Of a stretch of DNA of 64,000 nucleotides, positions 23,328 through 34,969 are shown piece after piece. Numbering within the stretch: the stretch's first letter is position 1; each line of letters starts with the position of its first letter. Source of the stretch: Ailanthus altissimus (Eukaryota; Streptophyta; Magnoliopsida; Sapindales; Simaroubaceae); assembly GCA_946807835.1 (NCBI GenBank), contig CAMPEX010000001.1:5285001-5349000 (forward strand), in the 5' to 3' direction. The notes below the pieces were generated by a model, which was not told the origin of the DNA, did not search any database, and worked only from the letters and a program-made list of their open reading frames with translations. Position numbers and translations under genes: made by a program.

Positions 23328-26090
23328 TGACAAGACCCGACCCGAGAACCTCTACAGTAGCTCCCAGCGGCCTTGCTGGGCACCCTGACGGAAGTTTCTC
23401 AGAATATAACTGGGTAAGATGAGAAATTTCGCAAGGCAAACCCATTTTTTTAGTTTTTGCTATTACTGAGAAAATCTTGTAATATACATGAAAACGACAA
23501 CTTAATTTGTAAAAGAAAAATGGGCAAAGTTTCCCCTATTTTTCAGAAAATCAATATAAAGCCTGTAAAGAAATTTCACTTCAATTTCAAACACTTCTCA
23601 ATACTACCAATTCGGACCTCCGGTCATTTCCAAACCAAATCTAACACAACTCAACAGTTTCAGTTAAATCACCGAATAATCATACTCATAAAAAGTAAAA
23701 ACGATCATCATAATATCGAAATCTCTTCTTATTGGTTCAAAACATACATACAAATATACATGCCTACAACTACTATGCAAAAAACAAATGGTGCTATTTA
23801 GCACATTTACATATACAAAAATGATCTTCAGATTTTGGCCCACTACTCAGCAATAGGAGAATCAGCAGTTTCCTTACCAAGACCTGCATCTGGAAAGAGG
23901 GTTTAGAAGACGTAAAACACAAAATGAATGAGCTAAAGGACCTTAGTGAGTGCAATTAAGATTTCAAATAAAATTATCATTATACGTAGATAGTAAATTC
24001 TAGTACATGCATAAATCATGCTTCTAAAACTGATGTAAAGCTGTAAAATGGTTTCTAACATCATATGCTGATGAAATCTTGTCGAGCTAGTTTTATCTAC
24101 ATATTTGGAAAACAATATGCAAATTTTGTATAACACAATAATTGTTATGTGCATATAAATGCATAAATGTTATCGGTAAATCGAAAACTAGTAAAATCCT
24201 CGCTCGACCATTTTCTTTTTAAACTGTACCAATGGTAACCTTAAAGCTCTATACTCACATAGTAACTCAACTAGCACTGCACATGTGAGTAGGTCACGGG
24301 GTACCTTAACTAGCAATACCGACAATGACATCTCATTGGTTATGCAGTGGAATCCTACATCGCATGCATATAGCGAGACAATACCCTGTACACATAGAGC
24401 GACTCACATGACTCGATATCCCGACTTCTCGGAGTTAGTGACACAACCCCATGACCTGTCTATGTGCATGGGATATACCGGCTGGGTCTAATACAATTAC
24501 CATCACTATAATATAAGGCTACCAATGGCCTTTAAAATAGATGCAGTAATTTTAAAACTATTTTTTAAACCGAACATGTAAAAGCGTATCTATAAATATA
24601 GATATCAAGATCATAAATCATGTTTATGTATTGTAAGCTCATAAAACATAAATTTTCATTAATATAATAAACGAAAGATAAAAGAAATGGCAGATTTTCA
24701 CTCATAGCCGCTCCAAGCTCAATTTCGTTCCAGATTTCTACTTCTGTTACCGCTCTCGATTTTCTTCACCTACGTGCCATAAATGACATTTAGAATTAAA
24801 TCGAATGCTAGAATCTCATTTAACTACTAAACACCCTAATCGGCATACAAAGTCTGAATGCATACTACTTTCTGATTTTTATTTACGGAATCATTTAATC
24901 TAATCTAACTCACCATACGGCGCCCTGAAAATTATTAAACGCTTTATCACTTCGATTGGACATAATTGCCTTTCACCTTTCCAAAATGGACAATTATGTC
25001 CAATTTTCTTCATTTTTGGTTTTTTCATCAACCATATACATTCATTATGCATAAGGCACCATTTACACACAACTCCTCAATCAAAACACCACTTAATCTC
25101 TAACTTTCCTAAAGTGGCAGAATTTCACCCTAGGTTTCAACACATTTCTTTTCTCAATTTCTTATTCTAATTACACTAAAATCAAGCCAATTTCATTCTA
25201 TTGCCCTAATTACAACCAATTGAAGTCTCTACATTCAAATCACCCAAAATCCTAATTCTTACCTTGCCAATTTCTTCAAATTGATGACTCCTTCAAGCTC
25301 CACGTTAGAATTCAACTCAATCTAAACCAAGAATACACATAAGAGCATCAATTGAAGCAATCTTAAAAGCTCACTTATAAAATTCACAAAATAATGTTTT
25401 TCTTATCTCTGTTTCTTGAATTTTCACTAATGGAGCCTTCAATTGAGCTTAGGAATTTGTATGTAACCTTATTTTGGCTTGATTAAGTATGAAATAAAAT
25501 TAAAATTTCACTGTAGCAGCACCCCCTTCACCTTGCACGAATTTGCTCTCTCTTTTGTTCTAAGTATTTGCTTTTTATTCTCTTAAAAAATCTACACACT
25601 TCCAACATATATATAGTGCTCCCTCAATTGACCAATTTGCCCCTCAATTTACTCTAAATTACTAATTTGTCATTAGTTGAAACTAAGTATGTAATTAGTT
25701 CATTTGTAACTATTTAGTTAGAATAGTCCAAAGAACTAACTAAAATTTCCAACTTGACAATCCATGAGATTTCTTCTAATTGGTCCATTCTCTAATATAT
25801 GGCTGGTATTTTTCAACAAAGGCTTGTTCCATACATAACCCTTAAATGAAAATTCATATAGTAAATTAGAATTTCCTTTTCCAAGCCAAAAGAGAAAAAT
25901 TCTAAAAATATTCTAGGGTCGTCCAACGCTTCGATTGAGTGTGAAATTACCAAATCAAGTTTAATATCTCTCACACGCACCATAAAAGAAATATTTCTCA
26001 TAGGGTTAAAATTAGGTAACCCTACGGTGTCTTTATTGCTCTATACCAAAATTGAGGTGCCAATACTACTAATAGGGATTGGATATTACA
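23328..26090 (-). repeat. 5' LTR of element 2
   Basis: This LTR is 2763 bp and is the direct partner of the LTR at 15807-18564. Open frames at 23457-23801, 23933-24154, 24285-24491 and 25813-26001 are LTR frames without known products. Confidence 0.88.
25607..25617 (-). promoter_or_regulatory. Candidate TATA box in the 5' LTR of element 2
   Basis: The - strand reads CACTATATATATG. Its place in the LTR equals that of the box at 18078-18090. Transcription would start some 25-30 bp toward lower coordinates. Confidence 0.45.
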
Positions 26091-26688
26091 CTCGTTTTGT
26101 GTTTTATATTTTCTAACCCCTTCTAGGTGCAGGCCTCAGTGCAGAAGTTGTTGATTCTCCTACAACTGATTAGTGGCCCAGTGTGACAGTTACTTTGTAA
26201 ATGTAAATGTGCTAAGTAGCACATTTTTGCTCTCTGCAAAGTAGTTATAGACTTGTACATTTTGTAAATATATTTTTGATAAACAAGAAGAGGTTTCGAT
26301 CTTATGATGATCATTTCATTTTTTATTAGTATGCCAGTTTTGTGATCAAAATGAAATTGTTGAGTTGAGTTTGAATTTGGTTTTGAAAAGGATTGGAGGT
26401 TCTATTTGGAAGTATTTAGAAGCTGTTAGAAATAGAAGTGAAATTTTCTTTGCAGGTTTTGTATTAGATTTTCAATAAGAAAAGAGGAAACTATGTCTAT
26501 TTTTTAAAAAAATTTAATAAGTTATTTTCACGTATATTCTAGAATTTTTTAGTAATAGCAAGAATTTAAAAGGGGTTCGCCTTACAGAATTTTTTAACTT
26601 ACACAGTTAGGTTTTGAGAAACTTCAGCTGGGGTGCTTGGCAGGGTCGCTGGCATCTACAGTAGAGGGTCTCGGGGTGGGTCATGTCA
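26091..26688 (+). repeat. 3' LTR of element 1, right part
   Basis: Starting with the duplicated CTCGT, the sequence resumes the element 1 LTR (homologous to about 10191-10785) and ends at CATGTCA before TATAG. Confidence 0.87.
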
Positions 26689-26889
26689 TATAGAGATTGT
26701 TATTATTGATATACAGGTTTAAGAATGTCTATAAAATTAGAAAAATTTGCCAACATTTTGAAATGAATATAATTAACTTTATTTAACAATCAAACAACAA
26801 TATCAAAGTAAACCAAATGAAAAGAGATTAAATATCAATTTAAGTTTTACAAAAGGACATATAACTTCATTAAAAAAATAAAAAAAAAA

Positions 26890-28580
26890 TGTTAATTACT
26901 ATGTAAAGATAAAGGTTTCGATATATCTGCAGTTATGTCATGTTGTTTACAATAACTACAAATATTCTTTGATAGTTCTTTTCCTTGAGATGGAATTTGC
27001 TTTGTGCTATGCTTGCCTGTCTACTTGTTGCTGTGCTATAAAAAGCTAGATGTCAATATTTCAAAATTCGTCTGGAACTATCTAATTTAACGGATGACCA
27101 ACTAGAAGGACGAACTTGTTATAGGCATGAACTAAGCTCTCGAACGTGTAATAAATCAAACAAAGACCCTTTTACTGTAATCGGGCATGTCTATATAGAC
27201 AATAGCATAAGGACAAGGTAATTATAAATTATCTATGGGTGAATTGTCAATCAACACCTTTATCATATGCTTCATCATTTTATGATTTACCCAAAGTCAT
27301 TAGAAAGGATATCATACTTTTTGTTGTCTCCCATATTTTATAAAACCATTACTATTTTATCTCTCCTATCCATTCAACAAAAGTGGTCAAACAAAGAGAT
27401 CTTGTGTCTTTTGCAACTGCATTAGCATTCTTTATGATATTAATAGTCATGATGTCGTATCTTTTAAATGCATCAACTAATCGAGCCCATTTTTTCAGAC
27501 TAACGTCCTCCTCCAAATACTTAGTTGGATTAGATCTCATCTCTCGTATGTTGTTCATTTTATTTTTAAAGTCAGAAAGATAATATGCCTTGCAGCAACA
27601 AAATTAACAGCTAAGAATCCCTCTATTTTCTTATTTTTTAGTGGTATCTTGTATTTTATCATTAAATTTTTTTTCAAGTGATAGATGCAAAAATCATGGT
27701 AAGCAGTAGGAAACACACATTAAATAACCCTCTCAATACTGGTGTGTTGATCGGATACAAATATAATAGCCTGATTGTTACTAATTACTCCTTGCAATTT
27801 TGCCATAACCATGCTAAGAAGCATCGATTTTTGAGTCAACAAATGCCTATATAAAATATTATTATTTTTATCTTTACATACGGTCACAAATATTGTATCA
27901 AGATAGGCAACTTTAAAAACTGTTCCATTTACTGTAATCACGAGTTGAATAGACAATTGAAAACATTTGATATAAGGTCTCAACACTATTAAGAAATACT
28001 TAAATTAATTATTGCCTTTTCAAGTGAGTAACAGTACCCTAGTTCTACTATTTCAATACATAGTTGTATAAAGAAATCAATTTGAATGAATCATCTAGAG
28101 CATCTTTTATCAACTTGCATGAATGCTCTTTAGTTAGCTAAGTTGTAGAATACATTAACTCAATACCAAATTCTTTACGCTTGTTTGCTTGAATTTTCTT
28201 CAGTTTATAAATTTTACTGACTTATACAAACTTATTTCTTTAAATTATTTTACCAATAATATAACTGTTGGCTTGCCTATGACCATCATGTAATCAGTCT
28301 AAAGTACAAGTGTGTTTTACATTTATTTTCCTCAGAGAGAAGAACTTCCAAGCTTCTGTCGATATGGTACGTAATCTCCAATTACATCTCTTATCGTCCC
28401 ATTTCATCTCAAAACAGTCTTTGGTGGACTTAAGAACTTTAAAGCTTCAATTACCTTTAAGTGCTAATATGTTTATAGCATCATGAATTTCATCTTTCTA
28501 TCATACAAAATATTTACAAACATATCTTTAATTTCAGTACACAATACCTTATCTGATATGTTCAAATCTGATGGTAGTAT
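26890..28580 (-). pseudogene. MULE transposase pseudogene A
   Basis: On the - strand the order fits a MuDR-type transposase. The N-terminal DNA-binding segment contains KVLKSTKDCFEMKW and CNWRLRTIST (28360-28460), then KHTCTLD and HRQANSYIIGK. The central transposase domain carries VITVNGTVFKVAYLDTIFV and IIFVSDQHTSIERVI (27720-27986), followed by RYDIMTINI and the TTFVEW block (27352-27558). A C-terminal tail at 26920-27010 contains IPSQGKELSKN and a CSYCKQH zinc-knuckle start. Many stops and shifts interrupt it. MULE transposases cut and move DNA bounded by long inverted repeats; I did not find those repeats. A small frame at 28618-28815 just upstream is unassigned. Confidence 0.8.
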
Positions 28581-30628
28581 CGGAGGTATAAATTGAAAAA
28601 GATTTTCTGCTTAAACCCTATATTTTCTTGTAATTAGAATGGAAAAAGAAAACCAATTTTGAGAAAACCACACGTTGTATGTGAAAATACCATGTACTAA
28701 ACGAGTACGCAGCTCTATGTATAAATGCCACGTCGACTGCCTCCCATTTTTGCATGAATTCATTTTTCACTTCTTTTACCCCAATTTGACACCATTTTAT
28801 ACTATTTTCACTCATATTTAACCATTACTCATTTTAAATACATATATAAAAAAATATTTTATTTTTTAATATTGTTGCATAATATATCTTTAATTTAAAA
28901 AATTTACCAAATACTTGACGTCAATTTGTTAAAAAATATTTATTTACTTAATAAAAAATTTTAAAAAAAGTGTGTGTACTTATTTTGGGGGGTTTAGGTG
29001 TTTTTTCTTTAGGGGTGAATTATTTTAATATAGAGAAAAATATAGTTGAAAAAAAAAAGTGTCTTAAAGTTTGTCTTTTGGTTATAAAAAATTAAAATTT
29101 AGATGTATAGCTAAAACAAAATAAACCTTTGAAATGGAGGTCAATTTTGAAAATTTTTCTTATTTTACTAACTTTATGTTAGTATTCAAGATCAACCAGT
29201 ACTTTTTATTTTCCTTATTTAAGTACATAGGATCAACGTCTTTCTTTACTGCTTTGTTATTAAAATTTTCGGTCTATTATTCGAATGTATTTTAATTAGC
29301 AAATTACTCTTTTTTTTCTATAAGAATTTTTTTTTATCATTCTAACGTATTTTCAATCAGCAGATGATTCTTCCTTTCATAAAATTTCTATTGTCTAAAA
29401 TAAGGTTATTGTAGTTACAAGTATTTAATATTTTATTTCTTTGTATAATATTTTGATTTGCGGTATTTGTATATTTATAATATAAGACAAATAAAGTGTA
29501 AATATGCATTTGGATGAAAAAGAACTAAAATATTAATTTTGAGTGCAAAAAGTTAAGAAGAATAAATATTAAACGAATAATGTTTTATGATAAATTAATG
29601 TTTTGTACTTCAAAAGATTTTACTTAAGACCCCAAATATTCTTGAGCCGCCCTGGCCTCAGCAAACAAATAGTGTATTATGTTCGGTTTGGTGAAAATTA
29701 TGTTTGAATAAATAGTGTAATATTCTGATTATTTGACTTTTTTGAATAAAAGAAAAAATATGTTTTATTTTTATTTTTTCTACTTTGATATAAAAAGGAA
29801 AGAAAAACAAGGAAATTACTTGATGCCTCTATCTTTAAATTACTTGTCGTTTCTCTCACATCGATATGGCCATGGAGCTGTGTAGGCCCTAGAAGTTTGT
29901 ATCACAAGGACATTAGCATTGGGAAATCCTATGTAACCCAATGACAATATTTTATTTTCTGATGACACTGCTGTGGGACTCTTGCAAAATTCTCAACCCT
30001 ACTCTTGTTAACAAGAGTTTGTAAACAACTTAACATCTAAAAGCAAGCTATCTCCCACCCCAAACCTTTTCCTAAAATACCGGTGGCCCTCTCTCTAGCG
30101 GTTTTTTTTTTTTAAACTTTTATTTTGCCTTTTAACTTGGATCCTTTTTTATTTTTCGCCCTTTTTTTCCTTTTTTTTTCTTCATACTTTCCTACTTTCC
30201 TTTTTCATTTTCTCTTCTTCCTTTGTTTGCCATTCGGTGCAGTCTTTCAACCATCTCCTTGGTCGTCGCCAAGCCTCCACCATCAGTGCCAAGTCTCCTT
30301 AGCCTACGGCAAAACTTTTTTGGCCTGTGCAGATTATCTTGCTCCTGTCAATCCACTCTGGCTCGCTATAGTCCCCTCGCTTGCTATGAGTTCCTAACCG
30401 TTGCTACTGCGAGTTTCTCCCCTAACTCTAAATTGACCGAAAACTTCTCAAACTGCAGCTGAGGTTTGGGGTTGACCAGAGTCTTCTTGTTGATCTATTG
30501 GTGTTGGCCTAATGCTTGGCCAGCACTTATAGAACTGCCATCTAATATTGTCACCTTTTTCCTTCGTCGACGACTTAAGGAAGCCCGTGGTTGAAGGCTA
30601 CCACCACTGAGAATAGCCTCTACTATCC
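28581..30628. other. Unassigned AT-rich stretch with pyrimidine tracts
   Basis: No gene is recognised. Around 30100-30240 there is a strongly pyrimidine-rich block followed by a less AT-biased segment (30240-30620) with overlapping open frames at 30125-30397 and 30223-30462. Neither resembles a known protein, and low-complexity composition explains the first half. The stretch ends where a gypsy LTR begins. Confidence 0.4.
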
Positions 30629-32232
30629 TGATAGGACCTGACTCAAGCCCTTTTGAAGATCGAGGTAGATCTTACAATGATGTAGTACTGACATACTCTT
30701 TACTCATTTTATTTGGTACAACGAGACTACGTGTTTTAACAAAAGTGTACATGTGTATTCTAATATACATAAAGTTATACAAAGACTGAGACACTCATGC
30801 AACTATGTGTGTCATGAGCCAACCTTAAAATGTGAAGACTGTATCACATTGTAGAATTCTTGTGGTAACCTAGGAAAAATAGAGAAAATAGAAAAAGAGT
30901 GATCTTATGGCTCAGTAAGTGGACATAATTAGAAAATATTATATACTTTATATGTATTGTACACGCATAAATCTGTAAAATAAAATAATCACTAAACTGT
31001 ATACTGCGAAATTAATAAATTGCACTGGAAACATAAGCTGCATAAAAACATGTGCTAAAACTAAAAATCATAAACAAATACTAAAAATCTAAAGATCTAG
31101 AAGCATAAGCTATTATGAAATCTGTGATAAAAATGAATAATCATAATACAATATTGAGAATATAATATATATTGCATATATACTGAAAACTACACCAACT
31201 GTACTCAGAAAAAGCTGGTATAATCTGGCGAAATAACTCACGCACATGCAGAGCGGAGAATCTGAGTTGGTCTAACCCGATGAAATACTGCATCGCTCGG
31301 GATGAGCAAACTAAACTCGTCTAACGCATGCGCAGAGCAACTACACTAAAGGGGAGAGTATGCATATGGTGGTTAAAAAACTACTACTATATATTATTAT
31401 GGAAGTATAATTATTCTAAAATAATTATTTCTATACTGAATATAATCATAAGCTATACTATAATAGATTCTAAAAATATTTATGAGTATACTAAATAGTA
31501 TAAATATTTATCTGTCTAAAATAAATTTTGACTAAATCTGATAATATATAATTTAATCATAAACGACTGTATTAAAAATATATAAAATATATATAGTTAG
31601 CCACTCACAAATGTGCGTTAATCCTAAACTGGGTTTGAATTATGAGATCTACCCGCTATCGGCACACCTCCTATATCATAGGGTGTAAAAATATATCATT
31701 AATACCAATATGTAATATAATTATTGAAACATAAATATTTTAACATCGTAAAACTGTTACCCACTGAATATTGGGTTTAAATCTAACTACCTAAACTTAT
31801 TTATTGTAAACTTTCATTTTTTATTTCTTCCCATTTTTTTCGATTTTTCTTTCTTTCTCTTTTTTTTTCTTTTTCTTTTCTCCTTCCTTTTCTCTCAACT
31901 TTCTCTTTTATTTTTCCTGTTTCGAATTTGCTTCTCTGTGAACCAAACGAAAATAAAACAAGATATATATACACATACAGCCCACCGCTTGAATATATAT
32001 ATATATATATTTATTCATTTTTTTCATTACTCATGTTGTTATGCCCGTATATGACACTTATCATAATATCATGGCACGTGCATAACAATCTATCCTTTTT
32101 ATAAAAATTGTGTCCTCAGAATTCATGTACCTTTTTGAAACAACTGAGGATATTAAGCTCTCATCTGATCCTCTCACTCCCATGTAGCTTTTTTTGTGAA
32201 TGATTCCTCCATGGGACTTTAACTAGCGAAAT
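30629..32232 (-). mobile_element. Element 4: truncated chromovirus remnant (LTR plus chromodomain end)
   Basis: A minus-oriented LTR of about 1459 bp runs from TGATAGGACC at 30629 to CATAACA at 32087. It includes a pyrimidine block (31800-31930) close to its right end. Beyond it lies a polypurine-like region, then the reverse-strand end of a chromodomain, readable as PMEESFTKKATWE and EDQMRA (32135-32225). Exactly there element 3 has been inserted and the rest of element 4 is not in the window. The left flank is TATCC with no partner to test. A 'CTCAGTAAGTGGA' type motif near 30912 resembles one found in the other gypsy LTRs here. Confidence 0.6.
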
Positions 32233-34454
32233 TGATATGACCCGCACTGAGACCCTCTACTGTATATTTCAGCGGCCCTGCTGGGCACCCCAATGGAAGT
32301 TTCTCAGAATTTAACTATTTAAGTTGAGAAATTTTACGAGGCGAACCCATTTTTAATTCTTGTTATTACTGAGAAAATTCTGGAATATACGTGAAAATAA
32401 CTTATTAAATTTTTTTAAAAAATAGAAAGAATTTCTCATATTTTTCTAAAAATCTAATATAAAGCTTGTAAAAAAAATTACACTTCTATTTCAAACAACT
32501 TCTCAACTTCTAAATAAGACCTCCGGTCCTTTTCAAAATCAAATCCAGATTCAACTCAACAATTTCATTTCAATTACAAAACTGGTATACTAACAAAAAG
32601 TGAAACGATCATCATAATATCGAAACCTCTTCTTATTTGTTCAAAATATTTTTACAAAATATACAAGTCTATAACTACTATACAGAAAGAAAAAGGTTTA
32701 TTTAGCACATTTATATTTACAAAATGATCGTCAGACTAGGCCTACTAATCAGTTGTAGGAGAATCAGTAACATGCACACAAAGGCCTACACTTGGAGGGA
32801 TTTAGATAACATAAAACACAAAACAGGTAAGATAAATGAGCTCAGTGAGTGCATTTAAGATTTTCAGTAAAAGTACAATAAAATAAAATACAGCATAAAT
32901 AAAAAAATTCTAAAAAATGCATAAAACATGCTTCTTAAACTATTATAAAACTGTAAAATATAATAACTAACATGCACACATATAAATACGTAATGTTTGT
33001 TCGGTCGCTCGAAAACTATTAAAGCCCTCGCTTGGTCATTTTTTTCAAAACTATACCAATAGTAACTCTAAAGCTTTATACTCACGCAGCGACTCAACTA
33101 GTACTGCACAATGTGAGAAGGACACAGGGCGTCTAAACTAGCAACACCCACTGTGACATCTCAAGACATCTCACTGGCTATGCAGCGGAATCCTACATCA
33201 CCTATATATAGCGAGACAATACCCCGTACGCATAGAGCAATTCACATGACTCGCAACCCGACTTCTTAGAGCTAGTGACATGCCCTCAAATACTTGCTCA
33301 TGCATATGAGATATACCGGCCGGGTTTTAAACCATCACCACAACTATAAATTTGAGGGTACCAATGGCTTTGAAACTAATGTAGTAGTTTTAAAAGTATT
33401 TCTTAAATCGAATATATAAATGCATATTTATAACTGTATACCGAAATTATAAATCATGTTTATGCATTAAAGGCACATAAAATATACAATTTTAATATGC
33501 GAAAACATATTAAACGAAAGATAAATCATGACCGATTTTCACTCACCAACCGCTCCAAACTTAATTATTCTCCGGACTTTTACTTCCTTTACCACTCTCA
33601 ATTTTCTTCACTTACACGCTATAAATGACATTTAAAACCTTTACAATAGCTAAAATTGTACTTAACTAATAAGTGCCCTAATTGGCTTACATGGCTCGGA
33701 TGGATACCACTTTTCAATTTTCATTTATAGAGTTATTCCATCTTGTTTAATTCACCATTCGATGCCATGAAAATTGCTTAACATCTTATAAATTTGGTTG
33801 GACATAATTACCCTTCACCTTACCAAAATGGACAATTATGTTTCATTTTCTTCATTTTCGATTTTTCATCAGCCATATACAACAAATTAATACAATGAAT
33901 TATTTATACACAACAATTGAACTAAAACATAACTCAAACCCTGAAATCCCTAAAGTGGCCAAAATTTACCCTACTTACCAAACACATCTCTTTTCTCAAT
34001 TTCTTGTTCCAATGACATTCAAATCAATTCAATTTAATTCTAATACCCTAATAACATCAATTGAAGTTTTTTCATTAAAATTACACCAAACTCTAATTCT
34101 TACCTTACTAATTCCTTTAGTTTGATGTCTCCCTTGAGTTTCACACTTGAATTCAATTCAATCTAAATCAATAATCCACACAAAAGCATTAATAGAATTA
34201 ATCTTGAAACATTATACACCGCCATCACTATATAATACTTTTCTTACATCGTTTTCTTGGATTTTCCCTAGTAGAAGCTTCAATTGACCTTGAAAACTTG
34301 TATTTGGCTTTATCTTAACTTGATCAAGGATGAAAACTCATGAAAAGCATTGAATTTCACTGTAGCAAAGGCTTCCCTTTCATGGCTGAAATTTTCCTCT
34401 TGTGCTCTAACAACTTATGCTTTTTACTCTGCCAAATTCTAGACACCTCATCCT

Positions 34455-34462
34455 TATATAGT
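34455..34462 (-). promoter_or_regulatory. Candidate TATA box in the LTR of element 3
   Basis: The - strand reads CACTATATAAGG at a position equivalent to the boxes in element 2. Confidence 0.45.
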
Positions 34463-34969
34463 GCTCTCCCAAAAGTCTAATTTTCCTTTCAACTACTTCT
34501 AAATTTCTAAGTTGCCATTAGTTAAAAATGAAAATATTTAATTGGTTCATTTCTAACTATTTAGTTAGAATAGTTAAAGAAACCAACTAGACCTCCATCT
34601 TGGCAATCCAGCAACTTGTCTCTAATTGGTCCATTTTCTAATATATGAATTGTGTTTCTTAACAAATGCTTGTTCCATGCATAACCCTTAAATGAAAATT
34701 CATGTATTAAATTAAAATTTCCTTTTCCAAGCCAATAGAGAAAAATTTCAAAAATATTCCATGACTGTCCGATGCTCCGATCGAGTGTGAAATTATCAAT
34801 TTAGGTCTAATACCTATCACGCGCACCATAAAACAATTACTAATAGGGTTGGAATTGGGTAACCCTACGGTGTCTTTATCGCTTTAAACCAAAATCTAGA
34901 CACCTGTAATACTAATAGGGATTAGATATTACAAATTCATCCTTCTTTAAAAAAATTTCATCCTCGAAA

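Larger units (their letters stand above)
15807..26090 (-). mobile_element. Element 2: full-length chromovirus (Ty3/gypsy) retrotransposon nested in element 1
   Basis: Read on the + strand it starts TGACAGGACACG and ends GGATATTACA (10284 bp). It is flanked by CTCAT (15802-15806) and CTCGT (26091-26095). The matching unoccupied site is kept in the 5' LTR of element 1 near 10195. The gene order on the - strand is LTR, primer site, gag, protease, RT, RNase H, integrase, chromodomain, polypurine tract, LTR. The chromodomain places it among chromoviruses, and the long LTRs suggest Tekay/Del. Every gene contains stops. LTR divergence is about 12% over the first 125 bp by eye, lower than in element 1, which agrees with the nesting order. 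Confidence 0.92.
8019..26688 (+). mobile_element. Element 1: Ty3/gypsy chromovirus-type retrotransposon, interrupted and internally deleted
   Basis: The ends are TGTAAC... at 8019 and ...CATGTCA at 26688, flanked by a perfect 5-bp duplication TATAG (8014-8018 and 26689-26693). It has a 5' LTR at 8019-10785, a primer-binding site, broken gag-pol, and a 3' LTR that lost about 980 bp at its 5' end together with the end of integrase, the chromodomain and the polypurine tract. That 3' LTR is split by element 2 (15807-26090). Long LTRs of about 2.77 kb, an initiator-Met primer site and the gag type suit the Tekay/Del group of chromoviruses. LTR-LTR divergence over an aligned 100 bp is about 16% by eye, so this is an old insertion. 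Confidence 0.9.

Noticed and set aside
30125..30462. Two overlapping frames that begin like secreted proteins (hydrophobic start)
   Set aside because: The hydrophobic start comes from a poly-pyrimidine tract coding Phe/Leu; the remainder shows no domain, and there is no supporting context.
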